Source of the DNA: Prevotellamassilia timonensis
GTDB taxonomy: Bacteria > Bacteroidota > Bacteroidia > Bacteroidales > Bacteroidaceae
NCBI RefSeq assembly: GCF_900106785.1
Contig: NZ_LT629839.1
Coordinates: forward strand, 42,195-106,194
Direction: 5' to 3'
DNA: 64,000 nt
Shown here: in pieces, positions 25,927-35,051 of the stretch
Layout: every line of letters starts with the position of its first letter
Position numbering within the stretch: the stretch's first letter is position 1
The notes under the pieces: model-generated
What the model was told of the DNA's origin: nothing
What the model saw: the letters and a program-made list of their open reading frames with translations, nothing else
Database searches by the model: none
Translations under genes and position numbers: made by a program

Positions 25927-27744
25927 TTACATGCGTTCGGGCATTTCGATGCCCAGCAGCCCCATGCCCAGACGCACCACTTTGGCCACGTTGCGCGAGA
26001 GCACAAGGCGGAAGAGTTGCTTTTTGGCATCGGGCTCGCGCATGATGCTGAAGTCGTGGTAGAACTGGTTGTACTCCTTAACCAGCTCGTAGCAGTAGTT
26101 GGCCACGGCAGCGGGCTGGTATTCGGTGCCAGCCTGGCGCACCACAGCGGCAAAGTCGGCTATGTGCTGAATGATTTCCTCCTCCTTGGTCGAAATCTCC
26201 ACGTCGGCAGGCAGTGTGTCGGGAATGTTGATGCCGGCATCGGCAGCCTTGCGCAGGATAGAGCGTATGCGGGCATAGGTGTACTGTATGAACGGGCCCG
26301 TGTTGCCGTTGAAGTCGATACTCTCTTCGGGGTTGAACAGCATGTTTTTGCGGGCGTCGACCTTGAGCAGGAAGTATTTGAGGGCGCCCATGCCCACGAT
26401 GCGTGCCACCTCGTTCTTTTCGTCCTCGGTCATGTCGGGGTTCTTGTTAGCCTCGTCAATGGTCTGGCGGGCCTGGGCTATCATGCCGGCCACCAGGTCG
26501 TCGGCGTCAACCACCGTACCCTCGCGGCTCTTCATTTTGCCGTTGGGCAGTTCCACCATGCCGTATGAGAAGTGTACCAAGCTCTTGCCCCACTCAAAGC
26601 CCAGGCGGTCGAGCAGTATTGAGAGCACCTGGAAGTGGTAGTTCTGCTCATTGCCCACCACATACACCATCTTGTTGATGGGGAAGTCCTGGAAGCGGAG
26701 TTTGGCTGTACCAATGTCCTGTGTCATGTACACACTGGTGCCGTCGGCACGCAGCAGCAGTTTCTCGTCAAGTCCGTCCTTGGTAAGGTCGGCCCATACC
26801 GAACCGTCCTCCTTGCGGAAGAAAAGGCCCTTTTTCAAGCCCTCCTCAACGGCCTGTTTGCCCACGAGGTAAGTGTCGCTTTCGTAGTAAATCTTGTCAA
26901 AGCTTACGCCCAGAGCCTTGTAGGTCTCGTCAAATCCGGCATACACCCACTCGTTCATCTTGCGCCACAGGGCACGCACCTCGGGGTCGCCAGCCTCCCA
27001 CTTTACAAGCATGGCGTGCGCCTCCTTAATGAGCGGACTCTCCTTTTCGGCCTTGGCCTTGGCATCGTCGGCAGTCATGCCCTCAGTCTCAAATTTAGCC
27101 TGCAGCTCCTTCACCTCGGCACGGTAGTGCTTGTCAAAGGCCACATAGTAGTCGCCAATCAGGTGGTCGCCCTTCTTGCCGCTGCTTTCGGGTGTCTCGC
27201 CGTTGCCATATTTGAGCCATGCCAGCATCGACTTGCAGATGTGTATACCGCGGTCGTTCACGATGTTGGTTTTCACCACGCGGTTGCCGTTGGCCTCTAT
27301 TACGCCGGCCAAGGCCCAGCCCAGCAGGTTGTTGCGCACATGGCCCAGGTGCAGAGGCTTGTTGGTGTTGGGCGATGAATATTCAATCATCACCAGCGGA
27401 CTGTCGGCCGTGGGGTGTGTAATGCCATATTCGGCATTAGCGTCGATATCGTTGAGCAGCCCAATCCACTGTGCGGGAGCAATGACAAGGTTAAGAAAGC
27501 CCTTCACCACATTAAAGCCTTGCAGCAGGGTGGTGTTGTCTTTGAGCCATTGGCCAATTTCCTGTGCCGTGTCCTCAGGCTTTTTGTGCGAAATGCGCAA
27601 CAAGCCGAAAACCACCAGTGTGAGGTGTCCTTCAAATTCTTTCTTAGTCTTTTGCAGAGCCACTTGCGCGGCAGTGATGTCCTGCCCGTAGAGCGCCTTC
27701 ACGGCCTCAATGACAGCGTTGGTGAGTTGTTGTTCTATTTTCAT
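25927..27744 (-). CDS. argS: Arginyl-tRNA synthetase
   Basis: A 605-aa class I synthetase. It has the N-terminal Add-1 tRNA-recognition domain, the HIGH-type motif HLGH (132-135) in KPLHLGHVRNN, a GKMKSREGT motif near 402-410 that stands in for KMSKS, and the C-terminal DALR anticodon-binding domain ending ERM. The start MKIEQQLTNA at 27744 is chosen because the longer in-frame extension is unlike the family and overlaps the upstream gene. Confidence 0.96.
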   Translation of the reverse strand: MKIEQQLTNAVIEAVKALYGQDITAAQVALQKTKKEFEGHLTLVVFGLLRISHKKPEDTAQEIGQWLKDNTTLLQGFNVVKGFLNLVIAPAQWIGLLNDIDANAEYGITHPTADSPLVMIEYSSPNTNKPLHLGHVRNNLLGWALAGVIEANGNRVVKTNIVNDRGIHICKSMLAWLKYGNGETPESSGKKGDHLIGDYYVAFDKHYRAEVKELQAKFETEGMTADDAKAKAEKESPLIKEAHAMLVKWEAGDPEVRALWRKMNEWVYAGFDETYKALGVSFDKIYYESDTYLVGKQAVEEGLKKGLFFRKEDGSVWADLTKDGLDEKLLLRADGTSVYMTQDIGTAKLRFQDFPINKMVYVVGNEQNYHFQVLSILLDRLGFEWGKSLVHFSYGMVELPNGKMKSREGTVVDADDLVAGMIAQARQTIDEANKNPDMTEDEKNEVARIVGMGALKYFLLKVDARKNMLFNPEESIDFNGNTGPFIQYTYARIRSILRKAADAGINIPDTLPADVEISTKEEEIIQHIADFAAVVRQAGTEYQPAAVANYCYELVKEYNQFYHDFSIMREPDAKKQLFRLVLSRNVAKVVRLGMGLLGIEMPERM

Positions 27745-27793
27745 TGTAGTGTAGTGTTTGCTGTTGAAAGTGTAGTGTTGGCAAGCGTTGTGG

Positions 27794-29281
27794 TTATCTT
27801 CCGAGCCAGGCCTCAGGGTTGAGGCGGGCCGTTTCCTTGCGCAGCTGGAAGTGCAGTGTGCTGTTGCCCGAGGCATCGGTAGCCACCGTGCCAAGTGTTT
27901 GTCCGGCCTGCACGTTCTGGCCGCGTCGCACCGAGGTAGAGCTCAAGTTGCAGTAAACCGACATGTACGAGCCGTGTCGCACAATGATGTTGTAAAGTCC
28001 GCCTACGGTAAATATGGCCGTCACCTCGCCCTTGAACACGGCGCGTGCCTGTGCTCCGGGGTGTCCGGTAATGTTGATACCCTTGCTGTCGAGTTGCACG
28101 CCCTTTAGTCCGGCCACGCTGTATGAGCCATAGTGGCGCGTAATGGCATAGCTGCCCGTAATAGGCATGGGCAGTCGGCCGCGGCTACCGGCAAAACTGT
28201 TGTTGATGGCGCGGTCGGCATTGTTCTCGGCAAATACGGGTGCCGTGCTCGTCTCCACCGGTTGGGTATACGTGTGCCTTGGTTTAGTGCCCGTTTTTGT
28301 GGCATTTCGTTTGGTGTTGCTCCTCGTGTTGCCCGATGCCGTTGTTTTGGTGCCGGCATTGTTGGTCTTGGCTCCATTCTTGGCAGCCGCCCTCTTGGCG
28401 TTGGCCGCTGCGGTAGCCTTGCGTTGCGCCTCGGCACGTTCGCGTGCCGCACGTTCGCGTGCCGCCTGTTCGCGTTGCGCCTTGATTTTGGCTTGCCGTG
28501 CCAGTTCGGCCTTGCGTCTGCGTTCAGCCTCGGCCTTGCGTCGGCGTTCGGCGGCAGCAATCTCCTGTTGTATCAGTTGGTCAATGCGGGCATCGAGCGC
28601 GGCAGCCTTTTTGCGTTGTTGCGCTATCGAGGCTTGCAGCTCGGCCTGCCTTTTGTTCAGTTCGTTCACCACCTGTTGGCGTTCTTGCTGTTGGCCCTGC
28701 AGTTTGCGTTGTTCGGCCTGTCCTTCGCGCAGCAAGCGGTTCTTCTCGGTTTTCACGCCAAGCAGTTCGTTGCGTTTGGCCTGCACTTGCGCCTCCTTCT
28801 GCCGTATGATTTCGGCCTGAGCGCGTTGGTAGCGGCTGAAACTGCTCAGGTAGCGCAGGCGGCGGTACATCTGCTTAAAGTTCTTGGCCGACAGAATAAA
28901 CTGCCACTTCGACACCTGCATGCGGTTGTGAAATATGTACGACACCGAGCGCTGATAGCGTCGTTTGCACACAGCCAAGTCGGCCTCGAGCAGTTTCAGC
29001 TGGCGCTCAAGTCCGCTGATGGTGGTAGCCACCTCGGTCAGTTCGGCATGAATGCCGTTCACATACTTTTGTTGTCCTTCAATCTGCACGTTAATCACTT
29101 GCAGGTTGGCCAGTTGCGAGTTGACGTCCTTTTTGGTGGACTTCAGCATGTGCTCTTGGTTGGCAATTTTCTTTTTCAGCGACGTCTGTTCACGCTGCAG
29201 CGAACGTATTTTCTTATTCGTCTGTGCGGGGAGTGCCAGCGCTGTGCCAAGGAGCAATATGCAGAGTAATATGCGGTACAT
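27794..29281 (-). CDS. EnvC-like murein hydrolase activator (M23/LytM domain)
   Basis: A 495-aa secreted protein: signal peptide (residues 1-20, ending LALPAQ), long coiled coil (about 20-245), an Ala/Arg/Lys-rich segment (about 245-330) and a C-terminal LytM domain (about 375-495). The LytM domain lacks a normal zinc site: ITGHPGAQ stands where D is expected and LHFQLR replaces HxH. Known EnvC/NlpD proteins with such degenerate sites activate amidases rather than cut peptidoglycan. Last gene of the dut-TPR-DUF4292-EnvC run conserved in Bacteroidota. Confidence 0.88.
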   Translation of the reverse strand: MYRILLCILLLGTALALPAQTNKKIRSLQREQTSLKKKIANQEHMLKSTKKDVNSQLANLQVINVQIEGQQKYVNGIHAELTEVATTISGLERQLKLLEADLAVCKRRYQRSVSYIFHNRMQVSKWQFILSAKNFKQMYRRLRYLSSFSRYQRAQAEIIRQKEAQVQAKRNELLGVKTEKNRLLREGQAEQRKLQGQQQERQQVVNELNKRQAELQASIAQQRKKAAALDARIDQLIQQEIAAAERRRKAEAERRRKAELARQAKIKAQREQAARERAARERAEAQRKATAAANAKRAAAKNGAKTNNAGTKTTASGNTRSNTKRNATKTGTKPRHTYTQPVETSTAPVFAENNADRAINNSFAGSRGRLPMPITGSYAITRHYGSYSVAGLKGVQLDSKGINITGHPGAQARAVFKGEVTAIFTVGGLYNIIVRHGSYMSVYCNLSSTSVRRGQNVQAGQTLGTVATDASGNSTLHFQLRKETARLNPEAWLGR

Positions 29282-29381
29282 TTACTAATGAGTTAATGAG
29301 GTAATGTGCTAACCCGTTGACGGAATTTCTGGTTAACGGGTTAACAAGTTGACAGGTTAACGAGTAAGAGTATGCTAAACG

Positions 29382-30245
29382 TTACATTCCCAGTTGTCCC
29401 AGCACCTGTTGCACGCTGCGTTGCGTGTATTTGGCAGATACTGTGGTGCGCGTGTCAAATGAGGCATCAGCCTTAAGGCTCGACAGACTCAGGGCCAGCG
29501 TGATATCCTTTTTGCCCGTACCCGTCACCGCCATGCGCATCTGCGTGGGGAAGGGGCGTCCGCCAAACTGCTCAAAGCCGTCGTAGTTAAAGGCAAACTC
29601 GCCCTTCTCGGCAGCATTGTTGCTGCGCACCTGCAAACGTTGAATGGTGTTAGCCTGCGGGTCGGCATAAAAGTGGTAGGCCAGTTTCGGCGTGTTCTTC
29701 GGCGTCAGCACGTTAAGCCCGGCCTTTTGCACCAGTTCAAAGCGCCCCAGCCCTTCGGCCGAAAGCGTGTGCTGGCCCGGAATGAACAGCTCGTTCCAAA
29801 ACAGCGATTGCAAGGCATAAAAGTCGAGCCCCGCCTGGCGCAGAAAACTCACCTCGCCATATTTGGCACGCACAAACTGCTTGTTAATGCGGTCAACCAC
29901 CAGCACATCGTTGGGCGTAAACTCCATCAGGCCCACCTCCATGCCGAGAAAGCGCAGTGAGAGACGTATCACATCGTTGCGCTTCATTTGCAACTTGCCG
30001 TTCACGCTCAGGTCCTTGCCACCCACACCGCTCAGCCTTACCTTCGTGCTCGCCGTCACGCCCTGTTGGCTAAGGTGCATGGCAGCCACCTTTCGCACAC
30101 TGGCCAGGGCAGCCGTGTTATTCGTAATATGCGTAGTCTTGGTTGAGGCCGACGTGTTCGTGTCGGGAGCCTTCACCGCGCTCTTGCTCGAGCGGCAGGC
30201 CGTCAGTGTAAGTGCCACGAGGGCTATGTATAGATAACACTTCAT
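29382..30245 (-). CDS. DUF4292 family lipoprotein
   Basis: A 287-aa lipoprotein (lipobox LTAC, Cys17). The rest fits DUF4292, a LolA/LolB-like fold; conserved stretches include RLSLRFLGMEVGLMEFTPNDVLVVDR and a WNELFIPG segment. Its place between a TPR lipoprotein and the EnvC-like activator is the standard arrangement and suggests an envelope assembly or lipoprotein-handling role, which remains unproven. Confidence 0.82.
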   Translation of the reverse strand: MKCYLYIALVALTLTACRSSKSAVKAPDTNTSASTKTTHITNNTAALASVRKVAAMHLSQQGVTASTKVRLSGVGGKDLSVNGKLQMKRNDVIRLSLRFLGMEVGLMEFTPNDVLVVDRINKQFVRAKYGEVSFLRQAGLDFYALQSLFWNELFIPGQHTLSAEGLGRFELVQKAGLNVLTPKNTPKLAYHFYADPQANTIQRLQVRSNNAAEKGEFAFNYDGFEQFGGRPFPTQMRMAVTGTGKKDITLALSLSSLKADASFDTRTTVSAKYTQRSVQQVLGQLGM

Positions 30246-30322
30246 TTGAAAAGTTGTGTATGTGTTTTAGTGAGTGTATAAAGTGGTGGGGCGGGGGAGC
30301 GAGTTGCCCCCTTCAGTCCCCG

Positions 30323-32212
30323 TCAGCGGGTGCGCCGTGTACGGTACAATTTGCGCTGCACCCGCCGTTTCGCAGTCCGGTCGGTAGACAGCGACAGCGC
30401 CTTGCGCCAGTAGCCAAATGCTGCGTGACGGTTGCCCGCACTGTAAGCAATGTCGCCCGCGTGTTCAAATATCGACGCATTCTCGGCCACCTCCTCAGTG
30501 TACCGCAGCGCCTCCTTTATATATATGTCAGCCTGTGCATATTGCTTTTTCAAGTACAATATCCAGGCATAAGTGTCAAGATACACCGCATTGTCGCCTT
30601 CAGCCTCCACAGTGCGGCGGCTCATGCGCTCCGCCTTGTCAAGCTGCCGCTTGTCAATGCTCAGAAAGTAGGCAAAGTTGTTCAAGCACAACAAGTTGTT
30701 GGCGTTGTACGTCAGCGCATGGTCATAGGCCGCATAAGCGTCCTCCTTCAGTCCCACGCCGTGCATCACATCGCCCATCAGCGCATACACATCGCTCGCC
30801 AGCTCGCGGTCGGTGCTCTCGTCAATGCGTTCCACCCCGTGCTGCAACTGGCGTATTGCCTCGTGGTCGCGCCCCATGCGGTACAGCGCCGTACCCTCGT
30901 AGTAGTAAAACGTCAGTTCGGCCGGGTCATACAGCTCACCCTCGCGGCAGGTAGCGGCCACCTGGTCCATATTGTTGCGTTGCAGCATAATCCGCAATAT
31001 TTGCAAGCGCGCTTTAGTATAGTCCGGCTCAATGCTCAGTATCGTGTGCATGGCCGTAAGCAGCGAGTCGTCGGGCATGCGCTTCTCTACCATGTAGTCA
31101 GCCAGCATCTCCGCCATGTCGCGGTTCTCCTGCGGCTCCGCCAGCGCCTTTCTGAACAGGGCCAGCACCGGAGCCGCATCGCCCCCGTTGCGCACATTGT
31201 CCACCGCAAAGCCACGCATAGCCTCAAGTCGTGCCCCGCTTTGCGTGCGCGGGTTGAGCACCACCCGGTTCAGCAGGTCAAGGTAGAGCGAGTCTGCCCC
31301 CGCCGCCTTGTAGTAAGCCAATAGCGAAATCTGTGCATAGCTGTTGTCAGGTTCTGCCGTCAGCACATCGCGGTATATGTCAAGAGCCTGCTCGTGGTAG
31401 CCGTGCTGGTCATACAAGTCGCCCAGCAACACACGGTAGCGCAGGTCGTAGGGATATTCGGCACACAAGTCCTCAATGGCCTGATAGGCATGTTCGTCGT
31501 CCTTCATGGCCAGATACGTCTGAAACTTCTCCATACTCAGCGGTTCGCTGCGTCCGTCAAGCTTTTCAAGCCGCTCGATGGTACGTATGGCCCCGGCGTA
31601 GTCGCCGCTCGTTTTGTACAGCCATATCAAGGTCGAGAGCGTCTCCTCATTCTCTTTGTTCTCAGCTATCTCCTCATACAGGTTGATAGCCTCGGCAAAC
31701 TTTGCGCTGTTGGCCAGATAGGTGGCCAGGGTCTCCTTAAAGTAGCAGTTGCCTGGTTCAAGCTCCACCGCCCGCCGCAGCAGCGTGTCACCCTGTGCCC
31801 GGCTCAGCGTGTCCGAGTACATGGAGTACGACAATTTCAGCACCCCCATTTCATACAGTGCCTCAGGTGCGTCAGGCCTTATTTTGAGTGCCGCGTCAAG
31901 CAATTCATATTCAGCGTCAATGTGCTCCGCCTCCTTTTGCCGTATAGCTTCCAAAAACAAGGCGTCAAATCGCCGTCCGGCAGCATAGCTCACCTGTGTG
32001 GCCACCCCCGTGTGCTGTTGTCTGTTGGGTTTAACCCCCTTAGGCGCCGTCATAGCCACCGTGTCGGGCTTGACCAGCGGTTTTGCCGTGTGGCACGCCG
32101 TCAGCACGCCGCTTGCCATAGCCAGCAACAGCACACCGCACCAATGCAGCAAGGCCGGGGACCAACTCGTCCTCGGCTTGTGCCATTCAGGTATGTACGA
32201 CGTCTGTTTCAC
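30323..32212 (-). CDS. TPR-repeat lipoprotein
   Basis: A 629-aa protein with a signal sequence and lipobox LTAC (near residues 37-40) followed by many tetratricopeptide repeats spanning most of the chain, such as PEALYEMGVLKLSY and ANSAKFAEAINLYEEIAENK. TPR arrays bind other proteins. The gene precedes DUF4292 and the EnvC-like activator and follows dut in the same direction, as in other Bacteroidota. Probably an outer-membrane-anchored scaffold in the periplasm; no enzyme activity is suggested. Confidence 0.85.
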   Translation of the reverse strand: MKQTSYIPEWHKPRTSWSPALLHWCGVLLLAMASGVLTACHTAKPLVKPDTVAMTAPKGVKPNRQQHTGVATQVSYAAGRRFDALFLEAIRQKEAEHIDAEYELLDAALKIRPDAPEALYEMGVLKLSYSMYSDTLSRAQGDTLLRRAVELEPGNCYFKETLATYLANSAKFAEAINLYEEIAENKENEETLSTLIWLYKTSGDYAGAIRTIERLEKLDGRSEPLSMEKFQTYLAMKDDEHAYQAIEDLCAEYPYDLRYRVLLGDLYDQHGYHEQALDIYRDVLTAEPDNSYAQISLLAYYKAAGADSLYLDLLNRVVLNPRTQSGARLEAMRGFAVDNVRNGGDAAPVLALFRKALAEPQENRDMAEMLADYMVEKRMPDDSLLTAMHTILSIEPDYTKARLQILRIMLQRNNMDQVAATCREGELYDPAELTFYYYEGTALYRMGRDHEAIRQLQHGVERIDESTDRELASDVYALMGDVMHGVGLKEDAYAAYDHALTYNANNLLCLNNFAYFLSIDKRQLDKAERMSRRTVEAEGDNAVYLDTYAWILYLKKQYAQADIYIKEALRYTEEVAENASIFEHAGDIAYSAGNRHAAFGYWRKALSLSTDRTAKRRVQRKLYRTRRTR

Positions 32213-32304
32213 TGTTCGTTTATGAGGGGGTAAGTAAAGAAGAGGGGGGCTTCATGAGGGGGCATTTTAAGTTGCCTGAAACGCGCTGAAAGAAAGCGCA
32301 AGCT

Positions 32305-32413
32305 CTAATGGGGGCGACGCGTCCCGCGTCGGGATTGAGGAGGGAGGGAAATACGAACTCTGCTAAACAATAGCAGCATCTTTTCCCGACGCGAGACGCG
32401 TCGCCCCCATTCG
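32305..32413. repeat. Family A inverted-repeat element, copy 5
   Basis: Arms from 32305 and to 32413, the right arm ending CCCCCATTCG instead of CCCCCATTAG. The loop (GGAAATACGAACTCTGCTAAA...) matches copy 6 at 48141. Lies between dut and the TPR gene. Confidence 0.88.
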
Positions 32414-32486
32414 AGGTAGCGTTTGGTGCTTTTGGCCTTTCAACCCGTCAACTTGTCAACCCGTTACCCCGTCAACCCATATAAGC

Positions 32487-32921
32487 TCACTGTTTGCCAG
32501 TATGCCCAAATCCGCCGTCGCCGCGTTCCGTACTGTCAAGAGCCTCCACAGCCTCCCATTCAGCCTGTTCGTAGCGGGCAATCACCAGTTGGGCAATGCG
32601 GTCGCCATCGGCAATGTTAAAAGGCGTGTCCGACAGGTTCACCATTATCACCCCAATCTCGCCGCGGTAGTCGGCATCAATCGTGCCGGGCGTGTTGAGC
32701 AGCGTGATGCCATGCTTCAAGGCCAGTCCCGAGCGCGGCCTTACCTGGGCCTCATAGCCCTCGGGCAGTGCAATGCTCAGTCCTGTGGGCACCAGCCGGC
32801 GTTCCATCGGTTGCAGCGTGATGCCCTCCTCCAGGTTGGCACGCAAGTCAAGGCCCGCGCTCAGTGCAGTGGCATACTGTGGCAGAGCGTGGTGCGAGCG
32901 GTTCACTATTTTAATCTTCAT
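32487..32921 (-). CDS. dut: Deoxyuridine 5'-triphosphate nucleotidohydrolase
   Basis: A 144-aa trimeric dUTPase. All five motifs can be seen: AGLDLRA (22-28), PRSGLALK (about 61-68), [13 protein letters not shown] (about 77-89), DRIAQLVI (about 104-111) and [10 protein letters not shown] (about 132-141). It removes dUTP and supplies dUMP for dTTP synthesis. Transcribed toward the TPR operon and divergently from dgt, another dNTP-pool enzyme. Confidence 0.96.
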   Translation of the reverse strand: MKIKIVNRSHHALPQYATALSAGLDLRANLEEGITLQPMERRLVPTGLSIALPEGYEAQVRPRSGLALKHGITLLNTPGTIDADYRGEIGVIMVNLSDTPFNIADGDRIAQLVIARYEQAEWEAVEALDSTERGDGGFGHTGKQ

Positions 32922-32979
32922 ACTGATATATTACTTCGTAAATGAGTGCATCGTGGGCTACAACAGCCCTATGATAGTG

Positions 32980-32987
32980 CAAAAGTA
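32980..32987 (-). promoter_or_regulatory. Candidate dut promoter (-7 box)
   Basis: On the minus strand TACTTTTG fits TAnnTTTG, 59 bp before the dut start. A TTTG occurs upstream but at a short spacing of 12 bp, so the -33 element is unclear. Confidence 0.4.
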
Positions 32988-33030
32988 GTGATTTTGGGGC
33001 AAACTTGTCCGCTTATAGCGTGTTTTTCAA

Positions 33031-33038
33031 TAAATTTG
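33031..33038 (+). promoter_or_regulatory. Candidate dgt promoter (-7 box)
   Basis: TAAATTTG fits TAnnTTTG, with a TTG 23 bp upstream. Transcription would begin near 33045, before both possible dgt starts. Confidence 0.45.
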
Positions 33039-33105
33039 CCACACCTTTGTGTGGTGACAGCACATGACGCAAACCACACCATCATTCCACACATTCAAGA
33101 GCAAC

Positions 33106-34461
33106 ATGAACTGGCAAAATCTCATATCGTCAAAACGCCTTGGCAAGGAGGCTGAGACCAAGCCCCTCGAGGAGCGCCGCACCGAGTTTCAGCGCGACTA
33201 CGACCGCCTTATATTTTCTGCCGCCTTCCGCCGCATGCAGAACAAGACACAGGTGTTTCCGCTCCCCGGCAGCGTGTTCGTACACAACCGCCTCACCCAC
33301 AGCCTCGAGGTGTCGAGCGTGGGCCGTTCGCTTGGCACCGATGTCAGCCGCGAGCTCATAGCCCGCCACCCCGCATTGGCCAACACCGAGGTCACCGGCA
33401 TGGGGGCTATAGTCAGTGCCGCCTGTCTGGCCCACGATATGGGCAATCCGCCCTTTGGCCACTCGGGCGAGCGGGCCATACGCACCTACTTCAGCGAGGG
33501 GCGCGGAGCACGTCTGCATCAGCTCGTCACCCCCGACGGCAAACGCCTCTCCGAGGCCGAATGGCTCGACATGACGCGTTTCGACGGCAATGCCAACACC
33601 TTTCGCCTGCTCACCCATCACTTCAATGGCCGGCGTCCGGGAGGCTTTGTCATGACCTACGCCACCCTGGCCTCCATTGTCAAATATCCCTACGGCTCCG
33701 ATGCCGCAGTGCGCAAACCCAAATTCGGCTTTTTCGAGGCCGAGCGCACCACCTACCTCCACATAGCCGACGCCCTCGGTCTCAAACGCTTGCCCGACCT
33801 CCCCGGCGGCATCATACGCTACGCCCGTCACCCACTGGTCTACCTTGTCGAGGCTGCCGACGACATCTGCTATGAAATAATGGATATTGAGGACGCCCAC
33901 AAGCTCCGGCTCCTTTCCGACGAGCAAACCATGGAGTTGTTCCTCGCCTTTTTCGAGCCCGCCGAGCGCGAGCGTCTGCGCAGCCGTTACACGCCCGACA
34001 CTGATGTCGACGACCAGATTGTCTACTACCGCTCCTGCGTCATCAATGCCCTTGAGCGAGCCTGTGTACGCATCTTTGTCGACAACGAGCAAGCCATACT
34101 CAACGGCACCTTCGAGGGCTCGCTCATCAGCCATTTGCCGCCCCTTTTGCACAACGCCTACCACCAGTGCGAGCAGGTGGCTGCCACACGCATTTACCGT
34201 TGCCACGAGGTTACCGATGTCGACCTCGCCGGTTACCACATCATCTACACCTTGCTCGAGCTCATCACCGATGCCGTCATGGCCCCCGACAAGGCCTATT
34301 CACAGTTGCTTTTGCAACAAGTGTCCACGCAGTATGAGGTGCACGCCTCACGCGAGGGCGACCGTCTCATGGCTGTGCTCGACTACCTCAGCGGCATGAC
34401 CGATGTGTATGCCCTCGACCTCTACCGCAAAATCAACGGCCACTCGCTGCCGAGTGTGTAG
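33106..34461 (+). CDS. dgt: Deoxyguanosinetriphosphate triphosphohydrolase-like dNTPase
   Basis: An HD-domain dNTP triphosphohydrolase of 451 aa (465 aa if ATG 33064 is used). Metal ligands lie in RLTHSLEVS (His near 65), HDMGNPPFGHSGE (H-D near 111-112) and EAADDICYEIMDIEDAH. It converts dNTPs to nucleosides and triphosphate. The start at 33106 (MNWQNLISSKRLG) is preferred since conservation begins there. It diverges from dut, so the intergenic region controls two opposing dNTP enzymes. Confidence 0.92.
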   Translation: MNWQNLISSKRLGKEAETKPLEERRTEFQRDYDRLIFSAAFRRMQNKTQVFPLPGSVFVHNRLTHSLEVSSVGRSLGTDVSRELIARHPALANTEVTGMGAIVSAACLAHDMGNPPFGHSGERAIRTYFSEGRGARLHQLVTPDGKRLSEAEWLDMTRFDGNANTFRLLTHHFNGRRPGGFVMTYATLASIVKYPYGSDAAVRKPKFGFFEAERTTYLHIADALGLKRLPDLPGGIIRYARHPLVYLVEAADDICYEIMDIEDAHKLRLLSDEQTMELFLAFFEPAERERLRSRYTPDTDVDDQIVYYRSCVINALERACVRIFVDNEQAILNGTFEGSLISHLPPLLHNAYHQCEQVAATRIYRCHEVTDVDLAGYHIIYTLLELITDAVMAPDKAYSQLLLQQVSTQYEVHASREGDRLMAVLDYLSGMTDVYALDLYRKINGHSLPSV

Positions 34462-34486
34462 TGAACTTGCTTGTTAATATGCTAAT

Positions 34487-35040
34487 GGGCTGACGCCGTA
34501 GCGTGGTTTGGCAGCCGCTAACGCGGGAGACATAAGAGCATAAGTATATCGTTTGTGTTAGCCGCTAACGCGGTAAACAAAAGAACATAAGGACATAAGA
34601 ACATAAGATATAACGTTTGTGTTAGCCGCTTACCGCGGGAACATAAGAACATAAGCTACATAAGAAACATATAAGGCCGCTGCGCGGCTGTCGGCCACGG
34701 ACTAACGTCCGGGTGGCCTCAAGAAACATAAGGGCTGACGCCGTAGTATTACATATAGTAACGCTACGGCGTCAGCCCTTATGTTCTTATGTTCTTCTGT
34801 TTACCGCGTTAGCGGCTGCCAGGCAACGCTACGGCGTCAGCCCTTATGTTTCTTGAGGCCACCCGGACGTTAGTCCGTGGCCGTCAGCCGCGCAGCGGCC
34901 TTATATGTTTCTTATGTAGCTTATGTTCTTATGTTCCCGCGGTAAGCGGCTAACACAAACGTTATATCTTATGTTCTTATGTTCTTATGTCCTTATGTTT
35001 ACCGCGTTAGCGGCCAACCAAGCAACGCTACGGCGTCAGT
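34487..35040. repeat. Family B mosaic palindrome, copy 4
   Basis: This fills the gap between convergent dgt and pdxB. It is the most regular copy: two nearly symmetric arms around a core hairpin at about 34733-34780 with loop ATTACATATAGTAAC, with CCGCGG, GGCCGCTGCGCGGC and AACATAAG/GACATAAG modules in mirror order. Confidence 0.9.
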
Positions 35041-35051
35041 TCATTAACACA

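Noticed and set aside
27745-27894. N-terminal extension of argS (50 extra residues)
   Set aside because: The extra residues overlap the upstream gene, look unlike the family and the MKIEQQLTNA start matches the Add-1 domain.
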